A DNA stretch of 64,000 nt from Acidimicrobiaceae bacterium (lineage in GTDB: Bacteria; Actinomycetota; Acidimicrobiia; Acidimicrobiales; MedAcidi-G1). Positions 41,938 through 51,754 of the stretch are shown here, one piece after another (the first letter of the stretch is position 1; each line of letters begins with the position of its first letter). The position numbers and the translations under genes were made by a program. The notes below the pieces were generated by a model. That model saw nothing but the letters and a program-made list of their open reading frames with translations, was not told where the DNA came from and ran no database searches. The stretch is from assembly GCA_002687745.1 (NCBI GenBank), contig NZBE01000003.1, positions 16,663 through 80,662 of the forward strand, given 5' to 3'.

Positions 41938-42969
41938 TCAGCCCTGGCCTCCTGAGGCCTCCTGCACCGAAACCCTGCCGGCACTGATCCACGGCATCAT
42001 CTCCCGCAGACGCGAACCCACCTTCTCGACACGGTGCGCATGGCCGGCATCCTCGAGACGCCTGAAATTCTCACGACCGGAACGGCTCTCAGCAACCCAC
42101 TCCTCAGCAAACTGGCCCGACTGGATCTCGCCCAGGATGGTCTTCATGGTCTCACGGACATGGTCGTCGATGACCCTCGGACCACGTGTCAGGTCACCGT
42201 ACTCAGCGGTATCCGACACTGAATAGCGCATTCCGGCGATCCCCTGCTCGTACATGAGGTCCACGATCAACTTCACCTCGTGCAGGCACTCGAAATAGCA
42301 GATCTCAGGCTGGTAACCGGCATCCACCAGGGTGTCGAAGGCGCTGCGGACCAGCTCGGTGAGGCCACCGCACAACACGACCTGCTCACCGAACAGGTCG
42401 GTCTCGCACTCCTCTGTGAACGTGGTCTCGATGACACCCGCACGGGCACCGCCCAGGCCATCGGCGTAGGCGAGCGCAAGGTCGCGGGCGCCACCTGACG
42501 GATCCTGCTCGACAGCGATGAGGCACGGAACGCCCCCGCCCTCAACGTAGGTGCGTCGCACCAGGTGACCCGGGCCCTTCGGGGCGACCATGATCACGTC
42601 CACGTCGTCGGGAGGGTTGATCAGGTCGAAGCGGATGTTGAAGCCGTGGGCGAAGGCAATGGCATCGCCGGCACTCAGGTGGGGGGCGATGTGCTCCTCG
42701 TAGACGGCCGCCTGCTCGGTGTCAGGCAGGAGGATCATGATCACGTCAGCCCATGAAGACGCATCAGCCAGCGACCGGACGGTCAGGCCGGCCTCAGCGG
42801 CCTTGGCAGCAGACGAAGAGCCGTCGCGCAGACCGACGCAGACATCGATGCCCGACTCCTTCAGGTTCAGTGCGTGGGCATGGCCCTGAGAGCCGTAACC
42901 CAGCACCGCCACCTTCCGGTCGGCGATAGCCGCCCGGTTCACGTCGTTCTCATAGAAGATGTTTGCCAC
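41938..42969 (-). CDS. ilvC: Ketol-acid reductoisomerase
   Basis: Second enzyme of valine and isoleucine synthesis, 343 residues, class I (short) type. N-terminal Rossmann motif [22 protein letters not shown]-specificity loop [11 protein letters not shown] with serines typical of NADPH preference; knotted C-terminal domain with the metal-binding Asp/Glu residues ([12 protein letters not shown] and [16 protein letters not shown]). The start is GTG 42969 with an AGGAG ribosome-binding site. Last gene of the ilvD-ilvB-ilvN-ilvC group, 56 bases after ilvN. Confidence 0.96.
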   Translation of the reverse strand: MANIFYENDVNRAAIADRKVAVLGYGSQGHAHALNLKESGIDVCVGLRDGSSSAAKAAEAGLTVRSLADASSWADVIMILLPDTEQAAVYEEHIAPHLSAGDAIAFAHGFNIRFDLINPPDDVDVIMVAPKGPGHLVRRTYVEGGGVPCLIAVEQDPSGGARDLALAYADGLGGARAGVIETTFTEECETDLFGEQVVLCGGLTELVRSAFDTLVDAGYQPEICYFECLHEVKLIVDLMYEQGIAGMRYSVSDTAEYGDLTRGPRVIDDHVRETMKTILGEIQSGQFAEEWVAESRSGRENFRRLEDAGHAHRVEKVGSRLREMMPWISAGRVSVQEASGGQG

Positions 42970-43025
42970 GGGGATGTCTCCTGGTCTTGTCGTATAGCGA
43001 ATAGTGATTGGGAAAGAGAAGGCGC

Positions 43026-43565
43026 TCAGTCGTCCTCGTCGAGGTTCGCCAGGGCAACCCTGCCGGTGCGCTGCAGTTCGATGATGCCGAAATGGCCCAG
43101 CAGTTCCTCGAACTCGTCGATCCGGCCAGGCGGTCCGACCAGCGAGAGCATCATTGCGTCGGCACCGACCGACAGGACCTTGCCGCCGGCCCGGTCCAGG
43201 TGCTCGACCAACTCGTCACGGCGATCCGGCCCCGCTGCGACCGTCACGATCATCAACTCCCGCTCAACGGCATGGCCGGGGTGCAGTTCACGGATGTTGA
43301 CCACATTGATCAACTTGTCGAGTTGCTTGATTATCTGCTCCAACGGAGCCGACTCCAGGTCGACCACCACCGTCACCCTGGAGAAACGTTCATCGTCGGT
43401 CGGCGCAACGGCCAACGACTCGATGTTGAAGCCGCGGCGTGAGAACAGGGCAGCCAGACGTGCCAACACACCCGACTTGTTCTCAACTGTCACCACAAGC
43501 GTGTGGTACCGGTAGTCGGGGACGTGGTGCCTCACAGGCCCGCTCGAACCCTGCTGTTCGTTCAT
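43026..43565 (-). CDS. ilvN: Acetolactate synthase small (regulatory) subunit
   Basis: ATG 43565 overlaps the ilvB stop (ATGA) and gives 179 residues. The N-terminal ACT domain ([25 protein letters not shown]) binds valine for feedback, and a C-terminal domain activates IlvB. The length matches the long IlvN/IlvH class of actinobacteria. A longer frame to 43844 is a shadow of ilvB. It acts as a heteromer with the product of the coupled upstream gene. Confidence 0.95.
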   Translation of the reverse strand: MNEQQGSSGPVRHHVPDYRYHTLVVTVENKSGVLARLAALFSRRGFNIESLAVAPTDDERFSRVTVVVDLESAPLEQIIKQLDKLINVVNIRELHPGHAVERELMIVTVAAGPDRRDELVEHLDRAGGKVLSVGADAMMLSLVGPPGRIDEFEELLGHFGIIELQRTGRVALANLDEDD

Positions 43566-45295
43566 CGCCGCTGGTCCTGTTGGGAGGGCGGTACGACCAG
43601 TTCGGAGTTGGAGGCACCAGCCGGAACCATCGGGTAGACGTTCTCGGTGGCGGTCACCCTGAAGTCGATGACGACCGGGCGGTCGTCCACCTCGTTGGCC
43701 TTTGCGATCGCCGCATCGACCTCCTCGGGACTGTCGACCCTCATCGCCACGCATCCCATGGACTCGGCCCATCCCTTGTAGTCGGGTACGTCCTTTGAGA
43801 GGAAGACCTCGGAGTAGCGCTCGTCGTAGAACATCTCCTGCCACTGGCGGACCATGCCCAGATAGGAGTTGTTGAGCAGCGCCACCTTGATCGGGATCTT
43901 CTCGACGGTTGCCGTGACAAGTTCCTGGGCGGTCATCTGGAAGCAGCCGTCACCGTCGACCGCCCAGACCATCTTGTCGGGGCAACCCGCCTTGGCGCCG
44001 ATCGCAGCCGGAATCGAGAACCCCATGGTTCCCAGACCCCCGGAGTTGATCCAGGTGTAGGGGTGCTCGAATGACCAATACTGGCTGGCCCACATCTGGT
44101 GCTGACCAACACCTGAGGCCACAATCGTGTCATCAGGCGTGGCATCGCGGAGTCGTTCAATGACCATCTGAGGCTTCAGCTCATCACCTGCCCCCGCCTG
44201 TTCGTAGGACAGCGGGAAGCGCTCCTGCCAGCCGCTCACACGCGACCGCCAGGCGTCCCGGTCGGCCCCACCGACACCGCCTGAGGTCAGGTCTGAGACC
44301 AGCGCCTCTATGGCGACACGGCAGTCGCCCAGAATCGCCACGTCGGGACGTCGGACCTTTCCCAGCTCGGCTGCATCGATGTCGACATGGATGATCCTGG
44401 CTCCCTGCGCAAAACCGTCGAGGCGACCCGTGACCCGGTCGTCGAAACGGGCACCCAGGGCAATCAGCAGGTCCGACTCCTGCATAGCCGTCACTGCGGT
44501 GAAGTTGCCGTGCATGCCGGGCATCCCGAGGCAGAGGTCATGGCTGTCGGGGAAGGCGCCCCTCGCCATGAGGGTCGTAACAACGTGGATGCCGGTCAAC
44601 TCGGCGAGCTCCCTGAGGGCCTCGGCTGCACGGGCCTTGAGGATTCCGCCACCCACGTACAGCACCGGCCGCTCAGCGGCACGAATCAGATCGGCAGCTT
44701 CGGCGACAGCAGCCGAATCGACTTCGGTCCTCGGGTTGTACCCCGGCAGGTCCATCTCGACATCGTCGGTCCACTCGAGGGCGGACCTGGGATTGTCGGG
44801 ATCGACGATGTCCTTGGGAATGTCGACCAGTACCGGCCCGGGACGCCCCGTGGTGGCGATGTGGAAGGCCTCCTTGATGGTCCTGGGGATGTCCTGGGCC
44901 TTCGAGACGAGGAAGTTGTGCTTGGTGACCGACTGGGTGATACCGGTGGTGTCGCACTCCTGGAACGCATCGGTTCCGATGGCGGCATATGGGACCTGAC
45001 CGGTAACGACGACCATCGGCACCGAATCGAGGTGGGCATCGCACAACGGGGTGACGATGTTGGTGGCACCCGGGCCGCTGGTGACCATCGCCACACCGGG
45101 ACGACCGGTGGCATGTGCGTAGCCCTCGGCCATGTGCCCTGCACCCTGTTCGTGCCTGACCAGAACGTGACGGATCGACGAGTCGATGATGGGGTCGTAG
45201 ACCGGAAGGATGGCGCCACCGGGCAGGCCGAACATCACATCGACACCCTCGAGCTCGAGCGCTCGGATAAGTGCCTGTCCGCCATCCATCTTCAT
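43562..45295 (-). CDS. ilvB: Acetolactate synthase large (catalytic) subunit
   Basis: A 577-residue thiamine-diphosphate enzyme that condenses pyruvate to acetolactate, or with 2-oxobutyrate for isoleucine. Visible features are GLPGGAILPVYD, the cofactor-activating Glu in VRHEQGAGHMAEG, TSGPGATNIV, and the ThDP/Mg motif GDGCFQMTAQEL followed by NNSYLGMVRQWQ. Length is standard. It begins 39 bases after ilvD and is translationally coupled to ilvN. Confidence 0.96.
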   Translation of the reverse strand: MKMDGGQALIRALELEGVDVMFGLPGGAILPVYDPIIDSSIRHVLVRHEQGAGHMAEGYAHATGRPGVAMVTSGPGATNIVTPLCDAHLDSVPMVVVTGQVPYAAIGTDAFQECDTTGITQSVTKHNFLVSKAQDIPRTIKEAFHIATTGRPGPVLVDIPKDIVDPDNPRSALEWTDDVEMDLPGYNPRTEVDSAAVAEAADLIRAAERPVLYVGGGILKARAAEALRELAELTGIHVVTTLMARGAFPDSHDLCLGMPGMHGNFTAVTAMQESDLLIALGARFDDRVTGRLDGFAQGARIIHVDIDAAELGKVRRPDVAILGDCRVAIEALVSDLTSGGVGGADRDAWRSRVSGWQERFPLSYEQAGAGDELKPQMVIERLRDATPDDTIVASGVGQHQMWASQYWSFEHPYTWINSGGLGTMGFSIPAAIGAKAGCPDKMVWAVDGDGCFQMTAQELVTATVEKIPIKVALLNNSYLGMVRQWQEMFYDERYSEVFLSKDVPDYKGWAESMGCVAMRVDSPEEVDAAIAKANEVDDRPVVIDFRVTATENVYPMVPAGASNSELVVPPSQQDQRR

Positions 45296-45334
45296 CTGGG
45301 GGTCTCGCTTGTCAGTGGTCGGTCAAATGTCATG

Positions 45335-47038
45335 TCAGGCCTGGGTGACTGCACCCTTTTCGGCCCCCTGGGCCAGGGCCGCGTACTTGGCGAGGAAGCC
45401 GGATTCGTAACGCGGCTGATACAGTTTGAGGTTGGCCCGGCGCTCCTCGAGCACGGCCTCGTCGACCATCAGGTCGATGGTGTGGGCCCTTACATCGATG
45501 ATGATTCGGTCGCCCTCCTCGATGAGGGCGATCGGGCCACCGTCTACGGCCTCGGGAGCCACGTGGCCTACACAGAACCCGTGAGTGCCTCCCGAGAAAC
45601 GGCCATCGGTGATCAGCGCAGCATCGCCACCCCGACCGGCGCCCTTCATGGCACCGGTAATTGCGAGCATCTCCCTCATGCCCGGGCCGCCCTTGGGGCC
45701 CTCGTAGCGGATGATCACGATGTCGCCGGCCTCGATGCGACCGGCCATGACCGCATCCATGGCATCGTCCTCGCCGTCGAACACACGTGCCCGGCCATCG
45801 AAGAAGTCGACGTCGAGACCTGCGACCTTGACCACCGCACCATCCGGGGCGAGGGACCCCTCAAGGACGGCTATCCCGCCGATGTCGTGGATGGGGTTGT
45901 CAAAGGTGTGGATGACCTCACCGTCGGGGGCGGGCACGTCGAGCATCGCCAGGTTCTCGGCGACGGTCCTGCCGGTGACGGTGATCTCGTCGCCATGGAA
46001 CAGGCCCTCGTCGAGCAGCATCTGCATGACCACGGGAACTCCACCGATCTTGTCGATGTCGATCATGTGGTATGCGCCGTGAGGCTTGGTGTCAGCCAGG
46101 TGCGGCACCCGGGCTGCGACCTTGTTGAAGTCGTCCAGCTCCAACTCGACTCCGGCCTCGAAGGCGATCGCCAACAGGTGGAGAACAGCGTTGGTGGAAC
46201 CACCCAGAGCCATCACCAGTGCAATTGCATTCTCGAAGGCGGCCTTGGAGAGGATGTGACGGGGTCGGATGTCAGCGGCCAGCAACTGCATGACCGCTGT
46301 GCCGCTGGCGTAGGCGACGTCGCTGCGACGCTTGTCTATCGCCGAGGCCGAGGCCGATCCCGGAAGGGACATTCCCAGCCCCTCTGCCACCGACGCCATG
46401 GTGTTGGCTGTGAACATGCCGGCGCACGACCCCACAGTCGGACATGCGCTGCGCTCGATCTCCAACAACTCGGCATCGTCGATATCGCCCACGGCGTGTG
46501 CACCGACAGCCTCGAACACGCTCACGATGTCAAGCGACCGGCCCCTGTGCTCGCCCGGCATGATCGAACCGCCGTAGACGAACACCGACGGGAGGTTGAT
46601 GCGCGCCGCCGCCATGAGCATCCCGGGGAGCGACTTGTCGCAACCGGCGAAGCTGACGAAGGCGTCAAAGCGCTCGGCGTGCATCACCGCCTCGACCGAG
46701 TCGGCGATTATCTCCCGGCTCACCAGGCTTGCCCTCATGCCCTCGTGTCCCATGGCGATGCCGTCGCTGACTGCGATGGTGTTGAACTCGATCGGGTAGC
46801 CGCCGGCATCGGTGACACCCACCTTGGCACGGCCGGCCAGATCGCTGAGGGGCATGTTGCACGGCGTCACCTCGTTCCACGACGAGGCCACACCGACCTG
46901 GGCCTTGGAGAAGTCGTCGTGGTCCATGCCGATGGCACGCAGCATCGCCCGGGCGGGGGCACGGGCCGCCCCCTCGGTCACGTCACGGCTCCTGGGCCGG
47001 TTTATCTGGGATGAATCTGTGATATCGCTGGAAGTCAT
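45335..47038 (-). CDS. ilvD: Dihydroxy-acid dehydratase
   Basis: A 567-residue iron-sulfur dehydratase for the third step of valine and isoleucine synthesis. Cluster and active-site motifs are [18 protein letters not shown] and [14 protein letters not shown] (three ligand cysteines), plus the C-terminal [14 protein letters not shown]. Whether the cluster is [2Fe-2S] or [4Fe-4S] is not decided by these motifs. First gene of the ilvDBNC group. I found no leader peptide rich in Ile, Val or Leu in 47039-47132, unlike leuA. Confidence 0.95.
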   Translation of the reverse strand: MTSSDITDSSQINRPRSRDVTEGAARAPARAMLRAIGMDHDDFSKAQVGVASSWNEVTPCNMPLSDLAGRAKVGVTDAGGYPIEFNTIAVSDGIAMGHEGMRASLVSREIIADSVEAVMHAERFDAFVSFAGCDKSLPGMLMAAARINLPSVFVYGGSIMPGEHRGRSLDIVSVFEAVGAHAVGDIDDAELLEIERSACPTVGSCAGMFTANTMASVAEGLGMSLPGSASASAIDKRRSDVAYASGTAVMQLLAADIRPRHILSKAAFENAIALVMALGGSTNAVLHLLAIAFEAGVELELDDFNKVAARVPHLADTKPHGAYHMIDIDKIGGVPVVMQMLLDEGLFHGDEITVTGRTVAENLAMLDVPAPDGEVIHTFDNPIHDIGGIAVLEGSLAPDGAVVKVAGLDVDFFDGRARVFDGEDDAMDAVMAGRIEAGDIVIIRYEGPKGGPGMREMLAITGAMKGAGRGGDAALITDGRFSGGTHGFCVGHVAPEAVDGGPIALIEEGDRIIIDVRAHTIDLMVDEAVLEERRANLKLYQPRYESGFLAKYAALAQGAEKGAVTQA

Positions 47039-47132
47039 GTCCTGCAGGCTAGAGGCCGAAGGGCCCGGCCACCCAGTGGGAATACCCTGAATGAACCGGG
47101 CCTGAGCAGATCCGGTCTCATAGCCTCACCGG

Positions 47133-48458
47133 ATGGCCGGCCAGGCAGACACCAACCGGGAGATCCTTCGCCTCGCCGTGCCCGCCCTGGGGGCCCTCGT
47201 GGCCGAACCGCTCTACGTCCTGGCCGACACCGCCGTCGTCGGCCACCTCGGCACCGAGGCCCTGGGCGGCCTGGCGATTGCCTCAGCCGCCCTCCTGGTC
47301 GGCTACAACGTCTGCATCTTCCTGGCCTACGGGTCAACCGCCGCAGTAGCCCGCCTGATGGGTGCCGACCAGAAGGCAGCAGCGGCGCACCAGGCCATCC
47401 AGGGCCTCTGGCTCGCGGTGGTGCTCGGAATCGGACTTGCGGCGCTGGGAATGGCAGTCACCGAGCCCCTCCTGAGGCTTCTCGGTGCAGGTGACAACGT
47501 CCTCCGGGAAGCCACCACCTACTTCAGGATCAGCCTGCTCGGAGCGCCGGGAATGCTCCTCATGCTGGCCGGCGTCGGCTACCTGAGAGGCACCAGGGAC
47601 ACCCTTCGGCCCCTGTGGGTGGGGATCGGCACCGCCGTGGTGAACCTGGCAGTCGAGCTGGTGCTCATCTACGGGCTCGACATGGGCATCGGGGCCTCGG
47701 CGGCGGCAACCGTCGCAGCCCAGTGGCTCGGTGCCGGCTTCTACCTGGTCTGGATCGGCCGCGAGGCCGGACGCCACGACGTGGACCTGCACCCCGACAT
47801 CGCAGCGATTCGACGCCTGTTGGTCGTCGGTGTCGACCTGTTTGCGCGCACCGCGTCCCTCGTCGGAACCTTCACACTCGCCACCGCAGTCGCTGCGCGC
47901 ATCGGCACGGTTCAGGTGGCAGCCCACCAGATCGCCTTCCAGACCTGGTTCCTGCTGGCGATGGCGATGGACGCAATGGCCATCGCAGCCCAGGCAATGG
48001 TCGGAAGCCTGCTCGGAGCCGGACGGGCCGATGAGGCCCGGCGGGTCGGCAACCGGGTTATCGCATGGTCCATGGGAATCGGCCTTTCCCTCGGGGTGGT
48101 GCTGGTCGCAGGCGTCACAGCCGCAGGCGACACGGTTCCGAGAATCTTCTCGGCAGACCCCGCAGTGATCGCCGTCGTCGGGTTCCTGCTGTTGCACGTT
48201 GCGGCGATGGCACCACTCTCGGGACTGGCGTTCGCCCTCGACGGAATCCTCATCGGTGCCGGCGACCAGCGCTTCCTCGCCCGGGCAATGGGGCTCTCAT
48301 TCAGCCTCTTCGTTCCGGCAGCCGTTGCCGGACGCTCCCTGGGTGCCGGGATCGGCTGGCTGTGGGGAGCCATCTGGCTGTTCATGGCCGTGCGCTCAGC
48401 ACTTCTGTACGGCCGCTTCCGCGGTCCACGGTGGCAGGTACTGGGGGTAGCCGACTAG
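47133..48458 (+). CDS. MATE family efflux transporter (DinF-like)
   Basis: A 441-residue protein with about 12 hydrophobic helices in two homologous halves, starting ILRLAVPALGALVAEPLYVLAD, the usual DinF-type MATE opening with the Asp in the first helix region (LADTAVVGHLG). Uses a Na+ or H+ gradient to export drugs or metabolites. Its end overlaps the gatB stop by four bases (convergent). Substrate unknown. Confidence 0.9.
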   Translation: MAGQADTNREILRLAVPALGALVAEPLYVLADTAVVGHLGTEALGGLAIASAALLVGYNVCIFLAYGSTAAVARLMGADQKAAAAHQAIQGLWLAVVLGIGLAALGMAVTEPLLRLLGAGDNVLREATTYFRISLLGAPGMLLMLAGVGYLRGTRDTLRPLWVGIGTAVVNLAVELVLIYGLDMGIGASAAATVAAQWLGAGFYLVWIGREAGRHDVDLHPDIAAIRRLLVVGVDLFARTASLVGTFTLATAVAARIGTVQVAAHQIAFQTWFLLAMAMDAMAIAAQAMVGSLLGAGRADEARRVGNRVIAWSMGIGLSLGVVLVAGVTAAGDTVPRIFSADPAVIAVVGFLLLHVAAMAPLSGLAFALDGILIGAGDQRFLARAMGLSFSLFVPAAVAGRSLGAGIGWLWGAIWLFMAVRSALLYGRFRGPRWQVLGVAD

Positions 48459-49900
48459 GCGTCGGCGGCGAGCCTCTCGAGGATCTCGTTCACCACACGA
48501 CCATCGGCCTGGCCCCGCGTGGCCTTCATGATCTGGCCCACGAAGAAACCGGACTTCTTCCTACGCTCACCCTCGTCGCCATCCACGAAGGCCTCCCAGT
48601 CGTCGGGGTGCTCGGCGATGAGGCCGTCAACCAGGCCCTCCAGCTCTGATGTGTCCATTGCCTCAAAGCCGTGGCTGGCCGCAACCGCAGCCGGGTCGCC
48701 ACCCGAGTCAACCAGGTCGGCGAGAACCGTCTTGGCCTGGGTGGCCGTGAGGTCACCACCGGTCTCCATTGCCACGAGGGCGGCGAAGGCGTCGGCGGTG
48801 AGGGCACCCTGGCCGTCGGCAAGGTTGTTCTCGACATGGACTAGTACCCGTTCCGGGTCTGCACCCAGGTCCATTGCGGCAAGCGCCAGGTCATCGAGGC
48901 CACGCTCCACGGTCAGGGCAGCCGCAGACGGCTGGATGCAGGCCTCCTCGGCCAGACGGTGCCGACGCTCTCCCGGCAGCAACGGCATCGCCGCCCGGAT
49001 CTCGTCAATCCACTCAGCCGACGGAGCCACCGGGACCAGGTCGGGCTCGGGAAAGTACCTGTAGTCAAAGGCCTCCTCCTTGGAACGCAGGGTGTGGGTG
49101 CGCCCGTCCTCCTCGTTCCAGTGGCGGGTCTGCTGGTCGACCTCCTGGCCTGAGGCGATCAGGTCGACCTGGCGTCGGGACTCGTAGGTGATGGCCCTGC
49201 CGAGCGAACGGAGCGAGTTGATGTTCTTCACCTCGCAGCGTGTGCCCAGCTGGTCCTGGCCGACCGGGCGGACAGACACGTTGCAGTCCACGCGCATCGA
49301 CCCCTCTTCCATCTTTCCGTCGGAGGCTCCGATCGCCACGAGGATCGACCTCAACTCGGAGACGTATGCACGGGCATCGTCACCCGAACGCAGGTCAGGC
49401 TTTCCCACGATCTCGATGAGGGGGACCCCTGCACGGTTGTAGTCGACGAGCGAATAGGACGCCTCGTGGATACGACCACCACCACCCACGTGTGTGCTCT
49501 TGCCGGTGTCCTCCTCCAGGTGGGCCCGCTCGATGCCGATACGGCGCCCGTCGGGCAGCTCCAGCCAGCCCTCACCGTTGATCGGCTGGTCGAACTGGGA
49601 GATCTGGAAGTCCTTGGGCATGTCCGGGTAGAAGTAGTTCTTGCGGGCGAACTCCGACGCCTGCACAGAGCAGTTGAGGGCCAGGCCCACCCTGATCGCC
49701 AGCTCGACAGCCTTCTCGTTGAGAACCGGGAGGGAACCGGGGAGCCCCAGCGAGACGGGATCGACGTTCTCGTTGGGTTCACCGCCGAACTCGTTGCGGG
49801 CACCGGAAAAGAGTTTCGTGGCCGTGGCCAACTCTGCATGTACCTCCAGCCCGATGACGACCTCCCAGCCGTCCATCTCCGAGGCTGTCCCAGAGGTCAT
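48455..49900 (-). CDS. gatB: Asp-tRNA(Asn)/Glu-tRNA(Gln) amidotransferase subunit B
   Basis: Kinase and tRNA-binding subunit of GatCAB, 481 residues. Motifs include [36 protein letters not shown], the cradle domain, and the C-terminal helical/YqeY domain for tRNA recognition. It activates the side chain of misacylated tRNA before amide transfer. Overlaps gatA (ATGA 49897-49900). The complete gatCAB set suggests that Gln-tRNA and possibly Asn-tRNA are made by the indirect route. Confidence 0.96.
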   Translation of the reverse strand: MTSGTASEMDGWEVVIGLEVHAELATATKLFSGARNEFGGEPNENVDPVSLGLPGSLPVLNEKAVELAIRVGLALNCSVQASEFARKNYFYPDMPKDFQISQFDQPINGEGWLELPDGRRIGIERAHLEEDTGKSTHVGGGGRIHEASYSLVDYNRAGVPLIEIVGKPDLRSGDDARAYVSELRSILVAIGASDGKMEEGSMRVDCNVSVRPVGQDQLGTRCEVKNINSLRSLGRAITYESRRQVDLIASGQEVDQQTRHWNEEDGRTHTLRSKEEAFDYRYFPEPDLVPVAPSAEWIDEIRAAMPLLPGERRHRLAEEACIQPSAAALTVERGLDDLALAAMDLGADPERVLVHVENNLADGQGALTADAFAALVAMETGGDLTATQAKTVLADLVDSGGDPAAVAASHGFEAMDTSELEGLVDGLIAEHPDDWEAFVDGDEGERRKKSGFFVGQIMKATRGQADGRVVNEILERLAADA

Positions 49901-51354
49901 GGCGCTACCCCCGCGGAACCACCGGCGGCAGCCTCCAGCACCGCTGCCGCCCGGAACATTGAAGGCTCACCGTTTGCCGGCGCCAGGACCTGCACACCAA
50001 CGGGAAGGCCGTCGTCACCCACGCCGAACGGAACCGACATGGCCGGGTGACCCGCCAGGTTGGACGGGATGGTGCACACGTCGTTCAGGTACATGAGCAT
50101 CGGGTCATCGACCTTCTCGCCGATGGGGAAAGCCGTGGTCGGAGCCGTCGGGGACAACAGCAGGTCGAACGACTGGTATGCCCTTGCGAAGTCCTCGACG
50201 ATCAGCGTGCGAACCTTCTGGGACTTTCCGTAGTAGGCGTCGTAGTAGCCGGCCGACAGGGCGTACGTGCCGAGCATGATGCGCCTCTTCACCTCGTCAC
50301 CGAAGCCCGCCGTGCGGGTAGCCGCATTCATCTCGACGGTGTTGTCGGCGTCGACCCTGAGGCCGAACCTGACACCGTCAAAGCGAGCCAGGTTGCTCGA
50401 TGCCTCGGCCGGAGCAATCACGTAGTAGGCGGACAGGCCAAATACCGTCGACGGAACCGATGCCTTCTCAACGACGGCACCAGCCGCCGCCAGGGCCTCG
50501 GCCGCCTCGGCGAGGCGCGACTGGACGTCGGGTGCAAAGCCCTCGAGACCTGTCGGCCCGCTGCCGGAGATCTCCTCGATGACCCCCACCCGGAGACCCT
50601 CGACGCCCCGGTCGAGCACCCCCAGCAGATCAGGGGCGGAAGCCGGAATCGACGTTGAGTCCAGCGGATCGTGGCCGGCAACGGCCTCAAGCAGCAGCGC
50701 AGCGTCAGCCACGTTCCGGGCGAAGGGTCCGATCTGGTCGAGGCTGGAGGCAAATGCCACCAGGCCGTAGCGCGACACGGCCCCGTAGGTCGGCTTGACC
50801 CCGACCACGCCGCACAGCGCAGCCGGTTGGCGGATCGATCCGCCGGTGTCGCTGCCGAGGCTCAAAGGGGTGAACCCCGCTGCCACCGCCGCCGCCGAAC
50901 CACCAGAGGAGCCGCCGGGAACCCGCGTGGTGTCACAGGGGTTGAGCGTCGGACCGAATGCGGAGTTCTCCGTGGAGCTACCCATGGCGAACTCGTCCAT
51001 GTTGGTCTTGCCGATGATCACGGCACCGGCGGCATCAAGGCGTTCGACGACCGTTGCGTCGTAGGGAGGCCTCCAGCCGTCGAGGATGCGCGACCCGCAG
51101 GTGGTCGGTACACCCCTCGTGCACATGTTGTCCTTGAGGGCAACCGGAACACCCGCCAGCGGGCCCGGATCGCCGCCCTGGGCGACGACGGCATCAACAC
51201 GGTCGGCCCGCTCAAGGGCAGCGTCGGCGGTCACCAGGTTGAAGGCGTGGATCTGGCCCTCGCCGTCGGCGACAGCGGCCAGGTGCTCCTCGACGATGCT
51301 CCGGGCCGAACGCTCACCCGACCTGACAGCGCCGGCCAGCGAGACAGCGCTCAC
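49897..51354 (-). CDS. gatA: Asp-tRNA(Asn)/Glu-tRNA(Gln) amidotransferase subunit A
   Basis: Amidase-signature subunit that releases ammonia from glutamine, 485 residues. The Ser-cisSer-Lys triad is visible: Lys in [10 protein letters not shown], cis-Ser and nucleophile Ser in [12 protein letters not shown] and [11 protein letters not shown]. Starts at GTG 51354, overlapping the gatC stop (GTGA 51351-51354). Works with GatB and GatC. Confidence 0.96.
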   Translation of the reverse strand: MSAVSLAGAVRSGERSARSIVEEHLAAVADGEGQIHAFNLVTADAALERADRVDAVVAQGGDPGPLAGVPVALKDNMCTRGVPTTCGSRILDGWRPPYDATVVERLDAAGAVIIGKTNMDEFAMGSSTENSAFGPTLNPCDTTRVPGGSSGGSAAAVAAGFTPLSLGSDTGGSIRQPAALCGVVGVKPTYGAVSRYGLVAFASSLDQIGPFARNVADAALLLEAVAGHDPLDSTSIPASAPDLLGVLDRGVEGLRVGVIEEISGSGPTGLEGFAPDVQSRLAEAAEALAAAGAVVEKASVPSTVFGLSAYYVIAPAEASSNLARFDGVRFGLRVDADNTVEMNAATRTAGFGDEVKRRIMLGTYALSAGYYDAYYGKSQKVRTLIVEDFARAYQSFDLLLSPTAPTTAFPIGEKVDDPMLMYLNDVCTIPSNLAGHPAMSVPFGVGDDGLPVGVQVLAPANGEPSMFRAAAVLEAAAGGSAGVAP

Positions 51355-51701
51355 GGTGCCTCCCCCAGGACCGGGGGCACACGGAACCGGGACTCCTCTG
51401 CAGCAGGTGCAGCTGCCAGGACCTCGTCGCAGAACAACCGGTGGTCGGCCTCGTCGGCCGGACCCACGGTGGGCACGTCGGCCCGAAAGACATTGGACAG
51501 CGGCAGCGGATGCGAAGTGGGCGCAACACCGTCCAGGTCCAGCGCCTCGATGTCGGCGGCATGGTCCAGGACATCGGCCAGCTGCCCCGTGAACCCGTCC
51601 AACTCGGAGTCGGTCAGGTTGAGGCGCGCCAGACGGGCCACATAGGCGACGTCGTCACGGCTGATGCGACCGGGCGTTGAGGTACCGGCGTCAGGTTCCA
51701 C
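51351..51701 (-). CDS. gatC: Asp-tRNA(Asn)/Glu-tRNA(Gln) amidotransferase subunit C
   Basis: Small stabilising subunit, 116 residues from GTG 51701. The family signature is present: [21 protein letters not shown] at the N-terminus, then [15 protein letters not shown] and the C-terminal FRVPPVLGE. Slightly longer than the usual 95-100 residues because of the first dozen residues, so an internal start cannot be excluded. First gene of gatCAB, 53 bases after the kinase gene. Confidence 0.93.
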   Translation of the reverse strand: MEPDAGTSTPGRISRDDVAYVARLARLNLTDSELDGFTGQLADVLDHAADIEALDLDGVAPTSHPLPLSNVFRADVPTVGPADEADHRLFCDEVLAAAPAAEESRFRVPPVLGEAP

Positions 51702-51754
51702 GAACTCAGAGGCTAGAGGCCGGTCCCCCGGCTCGCTCAGGGGTCACCCCGGGT

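Noticed and set aside
44387..47014. Long plus-strand open frame (about 875 codons) opposite ilvB and ilvD
   Set aside because: It is the antisense of two well-recognised genes; long antisense frames are common in GC-rich DNA and the product matches nothing.
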